Source of the DNA: Methanothrix sp.
GTDB taxonomy: Archaea > Halobacteriota > Methanosarcinia > Methanotrichales > Methanotrichaceae
Length of the DNA stretch: 36,763 bases
Reading direction: 5' to 3'
Assembly: GCA_028708055.1 (NCBI GenBank)
Contig: JAQVZT010000001.1
Location: forward strand, 1 to 36,763
How positions within the stretch are numbered: the first letter of the stretch is position 1; each line of letters opens with the position of its first letter. The notes under the pieces are model-generated. The model was given only the letters and a program-made list of their open reading frames with translations, made no database searches and was not told where the DNA came from. The position numbers were made by a program, and so were the translations under genes. Below are positions 31,343-36,763 of the stretch, one piece after another.

Positions 31343-34342
31343 ATGAAAAAGAATCCAAAGCTTAGACTACTCGTTAATACCGATCTTATTACCGAAGAAG
31401 ATGTTAGATTAAAGTTCGTATTCGAATTGTTTAGGCTATTGGGCTATAAAGATAATTATTCTGAAAGTGAACTTGCCATTTATGGCACGATTGGTCGTCG
31501 GAAAGAGCCGCCAAAATACGCGGACCTTGCATATTTCAATGATCCAAATTATATACATAATAAAAAAGACAAAGATTGGGTAGAGAATCATACTCTGGTG
31601 ATTGTGGAGATAAAGAAGCCGGATGTGGATTTGGACAAGTATATTGATCAAGCAATCTCTTATGCTATTTTCTCAAGAGCCCCCATTGTAGTCTTAACAA
31701 ATGGTATAAAAATATGCATAATGATATACGATGGATATAATAAATTCAAAGAAATCAAGCAATTCTTGCGCAAGGATTTAATCCAAGAATGGGGCGAGGT
31801 AAAGAGACTATTGGCCTATTCGCGTGTAAGGGATTTAAAGAGAAATGATGTTAATAATATAAATTTAAGTAATATAGATTATAGTCAATACGTTATTACC
31901 CTCTCAGATAGACTTTCAGAGGAAATTAAGAACTCAATTGGATTCTATATACCTAGATTTTTGACATCTGTTTCCTCGATCTCGCGTTTCCGTTCGGAAT
32001 TAAAAAAAAGTGGTGAGGAAGGTCAATTGATCTCCGCGGAAATGGCTTCAATTGATAATAATCATTTAATAATCCTTGGGGATCCCGGGTCCGGCAAATC
32101 TTGTCTATTAAATCATTTAGCTTTGGAAACCATAGCTGATTCTCATTCGATACCTATAATCATAAAAGCAAAATTTTGGGGATTTGCTTTTAATACAATT
32201 CTCGAAGCTATTGAGAGTGAATTAAAACCTTGCATTGCAGGAATAGATGAAGATATAATAGCAGACGAATTACGTTCAAATAAATATGCTATCTTAATTG
32301 ATGGCTACGATGAAATCAGGAATTCTAAGGAAATCTTCGAAAGCGAGATCGCATCATTATCAAATAACAATAATAATAAAATAATTTTGACTTCCAGAAA
32401 AGCCAGTTACCATGAAGAATTATCTAATTTTAGCGCATTCGAAATGAAAGAGTTGAATAATTCCCAAATTGACGATTACGCCAAAAATATTAAATCATTG
32501 GATCACTTTTCATATCATCTATTCGAGCAAAATTTGCTTGATTTGGCACGATTGCCGTTATATCTATTTATGCTGTGCAATATGGCGGAAGGCAATACGA
32601 ATATGGAGATGGCGAAAAATAGGGCAATACTACACGATAGATTCGCATCTTACTTGCTAGAAGACTATCTTTTTAAACGGATACCTGGATATCAGCCAAA
32701 ATATTCCCTGCAATTGAAAATGCAATTTCTGTCATGTTTAGCAGAAAGAAAAACATGTGAACCATTATTTAGTGACTATACTCAATGCACAACAGGATTA
32801 AATAATTTTCATGATATTACAGCGCTTTTGCAGGAGATTTTAGAATCAGGCATTTTGACAGGCTCTTGCTCTTCTTTTGATTTTATTCACCCGGCAATCA
32901 GGGAATTTTTTTATGCTAGATTGATTAAATCATTTTCATCCGATAAAATAATAAGCTTTTTAGAAGGATTTCACGAAAATGAGGCGTATTTTGACATAAT
33001 ATTATTTTTGGCAGGCATCCCAAAAGAGAAAGATAAACAGAAGGCAATACTTGATTATTTAGAATTAAACGACCTGCAATTATACATCAAATGTCTTGAG
33101 GCTAGATATGTTGATCTAGAGAATACAAAAGACTATTCTAAATTTGAATATAATTATCTTTTCCAGCTTCAATGCTCGTATAATTTACTATTAGATAAAT
33201 ATTTTAATGCTATTAAGAAAAACTTCACTCCTTATTTATCTATTCATCCAGATCAAAAATCGAATATCAAAGATCAAAAAGTGCAAGTAATTGGATATAT
33301 CGATGTGCCTAATCAAAGGATCAGATATGGTTATCAACTTATTAAATCTTCTGAAGATTTTAAACCAATCATAAGATCCAAGAGCTCCTTTAAGATTAAA
33401 TCAGAATTTTTTTATAGGGAAATGAGTATCCCAGGATTGGATTTAGATTCTGCAAGAATATTGGCAACAGATGATATAAGAGATCAATTGACACGCAGTC
33501 TTAGATTTAAATTGCTTGATCATCCAATCGAAGTAGAGTGTGAGATGATCGTTGCAAGCATTAAAAGGATAGCCTCGACTGCAAGAATGTTTCAGGATAA
33601 GTCTCTTGAACCCCTATGGAAATTCAATTATGGTTTGTATGACGCGAGAGTATATTATGATACTCTTAAAAGCATGAGATACCATCGATTTATCCATGTC
33701 GGCATTAATAATCCAAGATGGCCACTTAATATAGAGCATATTCTTGTATCATTAGATGAATTAATAAATAGAGATATATCTTTAACGGAGGTGGTCTTGC
33801 CTCCCTATTATTGTCGTGAGAGTTCTCCTCACTTGGGAGAAGAAATGGAAAAAAGGCTCATAAATCGGCTAAATGTAATGTATAACATTTTGCCTCGCCT
33901 GTATTCGGATATGGTGGATTCGAATATTCCCAATTTGAGAAAGTATATGGGCTATGCCAGTATTTGTCCTTTTAGATGTATCGTAAGATATCACTTAGGA
34001 GTAGACTTTTCAAAAAAAGGTATCATAAGATGTCCGCTTGGAGAGGCATCCATTTATTTCATGCCACATCCCAAAGGAGAAATACTGCCCGCTGAGGTAG
34101 TGTGTGCGGATCCAGATATCAATGAAGAAGACCAAATAAGGCTGAGAAGTGAATATATCAATGCGCTTAAGTCATTAGGACGCTACACCAAGAATGGCTA
34201 TTTTCGTATCTTTCTTCCATCTGTGATGGAAATAATTGATGACCTAGCATTGACAAATGCGCTATATGAGCTTTTTTATAAAGACCTTGAATGGTTCATT
34301 GAGGATAGATCCGATATTTCGTACATTGGGTTTCAGATTTAA
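31343..34342 (+). CDS. Nuclease-NACHT STAND protein, probable antiviral defence effector
   Basis: The 999-residue protein has an N-terminal PD-(D/E)XK-like domain of the HsdR-N type, with D61 (YADLAYF), E89-x-K91 (VIVEIKKP), then QAISYAIFSRAPIVVLTNG. Next is a NACHT-type NTPase with Walker A GDPGSGKS (246-253), Walker B ILIDGYDEI (317-325), an ILTSRK sensor and a PLYLFMLCN segment. The C-terminal part, from about 620 to 999, is of unknown fold and likely the sensor. STAND proteins with this layout act in bacterial and archaeal immunity: binding of an invader component triggers oligomerisation and nuclease activity. The gene is strikingly AT-rich against its neighbours and uses AT-ending codons, suggesting transfer. 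No partner gene is adjacent. Function is inferred from architecture. Confidence 0.85.
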   Translation: MKKNPKLRLLVNTDLITEEDVRLKFVFELFRLLGYKDNYSESELAIYGTIGRRKEPPKYADLAYFNDPNYIHNKKDKDWVENHTLVIVEIKKPDVDLDKYIDQAISYAIFSRAPIVVLTNGIKICIMIYDGYNKFKEIKQFLRKDLIQEWGEVKRLLAYSRVRDLKRNDVNNINLSNIDYSQYVITLSDRLSEEIKNSIGFYIPRFLTSVSSISRFRSELKKSGEEGQLISAEMASIDNNHLIILGDPGSGKSCLLNHLALETIADSHSIPIIIKAKFWGFAFNTILEAIESELKPCIAGIDEDIIADELRSNKYAILIDGYDEIRNSKEIFESEIASLSNNNNNKIILTSRKASYHEELSNFSAFEMKELNNSQIDDYAKNIKSLDHFSYHLFEQNLLDLARLPLYLFMLCNMAEGNTNMEMAKNRAILHDRFASYLLEDYLFKRIPGYQPKYSLQLKMQFLSCLAERKTCEPLFSDYTQCTTGLNNFHDITALLQEILESGILTGSCSSFDFIHPAIREFFYARLIKSFSSDKIISFLEGFHENEAYFDIILFLAGIPKEKDKQKAILDYLELNDLQLYIKCLEARYVDLENTKDYSKFEYNYLFQLQCSYNLLLDKYFNAIKKNFTPYLSIHPDQKSNIKDQKVQVIGYIDVPNQRIRYGYQLIKSSEDFKPIIRSKSSFKIKSEFFYREMSIPGLDLDSARILATDDIRDQLTRSLRFKLLDHPIEVECEMIVASIKRIASTARMFQDKSLEPLWKFNYGLYDARVYYDTLKSMRYHRFIHVGINNPRWPLNIEHILVSLDELINRDISLTEVVLPPYYCRESSPHLGEEMEKRLINRLNVMYNILPRLYSDMVDSNIPNLRKYMGYASICPFRCIVRYHLGVDFSKKGIIRCPLGEASIYFMPHPKGEILPAEVVCADPDINEEDQIRLRSEYINALKSLGRYTKNGYFRIFLPSVMEIIDDLALTNALYELFYKDLEWFIEDRSDISYIGFQI

Positions 34343-34720
34343 TATTTTTGCAGCTATTGATTTTTGCGTGACTGAAGGCCCGGTACACGTGCGGGGCTGC
34401 CGGGCGCGACTAGCCTGTGGCCCCGCAAGGATCGGCCAGCCGGAGACTGCCAGCGCCCGCAAAGCAGCCCCTGCCCATTGGTCGGGCCAGCCTGGCGGAC
34501 GGCGGTTATCGCCCCGGATGGCCTTTTATCGCGAGACGACCCAATCGGCGCGGATTGAGTGATCTGGAAAAAGACGTCTGTCTCTCATCTGAACTTTGCG
34601 GCTTTCCGGCATCACGTTAAATCCGTGACATTGGACCGACTGGCAACTCTGGCGGCAGGCCCACGCACGCGCCCCGCGTTGCCGTTCCGTCGGTTGCTTC
34701 TGCGGTCAAATACACATTGC
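34343..34720. other. GC-rich gap downstream of the NACHT gene
   Basis: Base composition switches abruptly from AT-rich to GC-rich just after the NACHT stop. No gene is supported in these 378 bases. The short frames are repeat-derived, with Arg, Pro and Gly composition. It contains repeat copy 1 at 34440-34553. Confidence 0.5.
34440..34553. repeat. GC-rich dispersed repeat, copy 1
   Basis: This stretch shares ordered blocks with 36295-36433: CCGGAGAC, CAGCGC-CGCAAAGC-GCCC, CTGGCGGACGG, CCCGGATGGCCTTTT, TCG-GA-ACGACC and GGCGCGG. It is shorter than copy 2 by about 26 bases in the middle. It has no open gene. It is probably a genome-wide intergenic repeat family. Confidence 0.7.
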
Positions 34721-35011
34721 TCAGAGATCCTCAATTGCAGCACACGACGTAGTCGGACAGGCTTCTAGAGCCTTCAGATCAACCTCGCCCGCCGCGAGCG
34801 GTTTTGCAAGCAATCTTCCATCATGAAATGCCTCCATAATGCGATCGATTTTTCTTTGAGTATCTATAGAGTAGTAAGACTCGCCACAGTTCGGACAAAC
34901 GAATGCAGGAATATTCTTGATCACTACTACCTGCTCGCCAACTCTGGCGACAAATTCTGTGATTCCTTCTCGCATTTTGCTCTTGCATAGAAGGCATTCA
35001 CCAGGGTCCAT
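34721..35011 (-). CDS. YgiT-type zinc-finger protein (MqsA-like antitoxin)
   Basis: The 96-residue protein has two CxxC knuckles, ECLLCKSKM and VCPNCGES, that form the YgiT/MqsA N-terminal zinc finger. It lacks the C-terminal HTH of full MqsA. The remainder (YSIDTQRKIDRIMEAFHDGRL) is helical. Such proteins are the antitoxin partners of small toxins, often DUF4258 proteins. A decayed DUF4258 gene lies directly upstream, with the stop and start only 1 base apart. With the toxin broken, the antitoxin may be an orphan relic. AGGTGGAGGAG lies upstream. Confidence 0.82.
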   Translation of the reverse strand: MDPGECLLCKSKMREGITEFVARVGEQVVVIKNIPAFVCPNCGESYYSIDTQRKIDRIMEAFHDGRLLAKPLAAGEVDLKALEACPTTSCAAIEDL

Positions 35012-35012
35012 T

Positions 35013-35326
35013 CTATCTCCTCCACCTGCTATTTACCCATTCATCTTCGTTTGGCAGATATACTGTCACTATTACCAGTCGATCTTTGCAGATAGCCACA
35101 ACTATATGATGCAGCATCCCTCTTGTTAGCCCTAACATCAGCACAGCGGGGCAGCGATAATCGTCATGGTATTTCTCTATTATCTCTCCATTTGTTAATA
35201 AGGATATCAGATCCTCGGCGGATACGCCTCTTTAGAACATCCTTGCACCGGCATGATTTGAGATGATTATATCATTTGTCAAAACAAACGATTTTATCTT
35301 ATCATACAGGACATTCTCTTCTTCAT
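35013..35326 (-). pseudogene. Broken DUF4258 (MqsR-like toxin) gene
   Basis: On the minus strand the region reads as a DUF4258 protein: KIKSFVLTNDIIISNHAGARMF, a TAA stop at 35232-35234, then RGVSAEDLISLLTNGEII, CPAVLMLGLTRGMLHHIVVAI and VTVYLPNEDEW. The His-Ala-x-x-R-M...RG motif continues across the stop in the same frame, where a Lys codon would be expected. A likely ATG at 35326 is in a different frame (MKKRMSCMIR then stop), implying a frameshift as well. It is paired with the YgiT-type gene downstream. The toxin is presumed inactive unless the stop is a sequencing error. Confidence 0.72.
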
Positions 35327-35605
35327 TGTTGCTCGCAGCAGTACCGCCTTAAGCCATTGCGCACAAATCGCTGATGCAGATATCGAACACGTCCCATAAA
35401 CAGAATTATTTAGTTTAGACATTAATTAGAGTATCGGCTTTAGAGATCTGACTTGCCATTTAGTGCGGAGTTATTCTCTCGCTCACCAAAGCCGCCCGCC
35501 CACATATGCCCGCGCGCCCCTGCGTGAGCCCGCCCGAGCGTCCGCATGGAAGACGACAACGCAGCCAGCCCCGGAGGGCCCGGCTTTCTGGCAGCGGTCT
35601 AAAGC

Positions 35606-35833
35606 ATGCGAAGAAAAAACGAGATCATCGATGACCCAGAGCCATTTTATGGCGAAGTTCCAGAACTCAAAGGACTGTGGGCAACGGGCAAAACTCTTGA
35701 AGAATGCCGAAAGAACCTCATGGATGCCCTTGAAGATTGGATCGCAGCGCATCTGGCATGGGGCTACCCGGTCCCGCCTCTCGAAGGTCATATGATACAA
35801 GTCTCGAATGAGCCGATGGCTGTTGCAGACTAA
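35606..35833 (+). CDS. hicB: HicB-family antitoxin
   Basis: The 75-residue protein has the HicB RNase-H-like fold pattern: FYGEVPELKGLWATGKTLEECRKNLMDALEDWIAAHL, then GYPVPPL. HicB neutralises HicA and usually autoregulates. A C-terminal DNA-binding domain is absent. It is preceded by a GC-rich stretch with no clear promoter and overlaps hicA by 26 bases. The order is antitoxin first. Confidence 0.85.
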   Translation: MRRKNEIIDDPEPFYGEVPELKGLWATGKTLEECRKNLMDALEDWIAAHLAWGYPVPPLEGHMIQVSNEPMAVAD

Positions 35834-36026
35834 ACTCGTACCGGTTTCATGGCACGAGCTAATCAGCCGTCTCAACAAACTTGGGTGGAACGGACCTTTT
35901 CCCGGTAAGAAGCATCCGTACATGCAAAAGGATGGAGTATTCTTGCTCATTCCCAACCCGCATCATGGCGAAGACGTTAGCGTTGACCTCATTAAGAAAG
36001 TCCTAAAGAGCAGAAATCAGTCGTGA
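35808..36026 (+). CDS. hicA: HicA-family mRNA interferase toxin
   Basis: The 72-residue double-stranded-RNA-binding-like fold protein has VSWHELISRLNKLGW and then the G-x-x-H element around H36 (FPGKKHPYM), the catalytic His of HicA toxins. It is followed by DGVFLLIPNPHHGEDVSVDLIKKVLK. HicA cleaves mRNA when not bound by HicB. The ATG 35808 lies inside hicB. A slightly later start is possible because homology begins near residue 11. Both genes look intact. Confidence 0.85.
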   Translation: MSRWLLQTKLVPVSWHELISRLNKLGWNGPFPGKKHPYMQKDGVFLLIPNPHHGEDVSVDLIKKVLKSRNQS

Positions 36027-36763
36027 TCAATGGTTTGAGGCTGCATAACTTCATATCCTAAATCCAACTTCCTTGGAAAACCACTCTTCTTGAGCTCAAC
36101 ACTTCCTGACACTGGGTCCAACGGGCCTCCTGCCCCCATGCACGATTGCCTGCCAGGCCATCCAGCCCGTTGTGACAACATCGCCATTTAGTCCCAGCCC
36201 CACGTGGCGCAGCCGGGACCCGATGCGGGGATACGGAACGTTTGAGGAACTGCTGGGGGAGCGGCTGGCCCACTGCTCTGAAAAGATCTGCCCGCCGGAG
36301 ACCATCAGCGCTCGCAAAGCCGCCCATCCCGGCCCACGAGGCCGGGCGCTTGCTTGGCAGCTGGGCCAGGCTGGCGGACGGAGGCTGCCGTCCCGGATGG
36401 CCTTTTGTCGAGAAACGACCTCTTTTGGCGCGGCCCGACATGTTCAGCATACGGCGAAGGACCCGGTAGCGGGAATGGCAAATCGCGATGCTAGGATGCT
36501 GCTAAGCCGTAGACTGCCGGGCTCTGCTGACCTGCGCGCTCGCAAGGATCGCAACGCCTGTAGACCGACACGAATCCCTTGTGCGTCCTCTCTTCCTTCG
36601 TGCCTAGGTGGCAGGACACTGCCGCTCGGTCATAACATCGAGATTTATCGAACGATTTTTAGAATGTGATGTGATTATGAGCCACTCATAACAAGTATGA
36701 AAAAATTTTAACAAAGTTTTTATATCATCTTCTGCTCGTTGATCTTCCATCGAGGATCGTGAT
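36027..36763. other. Non-coding right edge with GC-rich repeat
   Basis: These 737 bases hold no supported gene. The middle is GC-rich and contains repeat copy 2. The last 100 bases turn AT-rich and could be a promoter for a gene beyond the window. The frames here, such as 36172-36669, are Arg/Pro-rich and derive from the repeat. Confidence 0.5.
36295..36433. repeat. GC-rich dispersed repeat, copy 2
   Basis: This is the diverged direct copy of 34440-34553, with the same block order and orientation and a roughly 26-base longer centre containing GGCCCACGAGGCCGGGC, itself near-palindromic. Together the two copies bracket the two toxin-antitoxin loci. Confidence 0.7.

Noticed and set aside
36172..36669. 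165-residue rightward frame over the second GC-rich repeat
   Set aside because: It overlaps repeat copy 2, is Arg/Pro-rich, and the equivalent frame in copy 1 is broken. Repeat-derived, not a gene.
1..36763. CRISPR array or tRNA genes
   Set aside because: I scanned gaps by eye for regularly spaced repeats and for tRNA cloverleaf arms and saw none. A tRNAscan or CRISPR finder run could overturn this.

Overview
The window looks like chromosomal DNA of a methanogenic archaeon, most probably Methanothrix (Methanosaeta) or a close relative. That placement is inferred from gene content and not from a database match. Supporting it are a methanogen-type nitrogenase operon (nifH-nifI1-nifI2-nifD-nifK-nifE-nifN), archaeal cobalamin genes (cobZ, cobS, cobY), an LSm protein, a DUF373 membrane protein, a geranylgeranyl-reductase-family flavoprotein, and many genes with archaeal TATA boxes about 25 bases before the start.

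Positions 1-2212 hold a truncated hybrid-cluster protein gene (hcp), a divergent HxlR-type regulator, and a small cupin/SnoaL pair. Positions 2423-7259 form the most striking locus, a leftward lasso-peptide (RiPP) cluster in the order B1 (PqqD-like recognition element), B2 (leader peptidase), C (asparagine-synthetase-like cyclase), a 37-residue precursor peptide, an HPr-kinase-like peptide kinase and a nucleotidyltransferase-fold protein. The precursor is a 114-bp gene at 4520-4633 with a canonical Y-x2-P-x-I-x3-G-x5-T leader and a strong Shine-Dalgarno. Divergent from this cluster is an overlapping BKACE/AAC(3)-family acyltransferase pair (7408-9181).

Positions 9336-19295 are mostly housekeeping: a DEAD-box-family helicase (with DEID), a cobZ-cobS-cobY operon with two membrane or unknown downstream genes, a rightward P-II-like/NFU/LSm/HTH operon, a GXGXG-DUF373 pair, an exported SCP2-like protein and a geranylgeranyl-reductase-family protein. 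cobY appears to start at CTG.

Positions 19392-30821 are a nitrogen-assimilation block, all leftward: amt-glnK, modB-modC (no modA seen) and nifHI1I2DKEN followed by a translationally coupled PPOX-family gene. NifI1/NifI2 between nifH and nifD are the post-translational P-II switches of methanogen nitrogenase. Amt/GlnK supply and gate ammonium, and ModBC would supply molybdate for the cofactor built on NifEN.

Positions 31343-36763 are an accessory, defence-like region. It holds a markedly AT-rich 999-residue protein with an N-terminal PD-(D/E)XK nuclease-like domain and a NACHT-type NTPase, a YgiT-type zinc-finger antitoxin gene next to a decayed DUF4258 toxin gene, a hicBA toxin-antitoxin pair, and two diverged copies of a GC-rich non-coding repeat.
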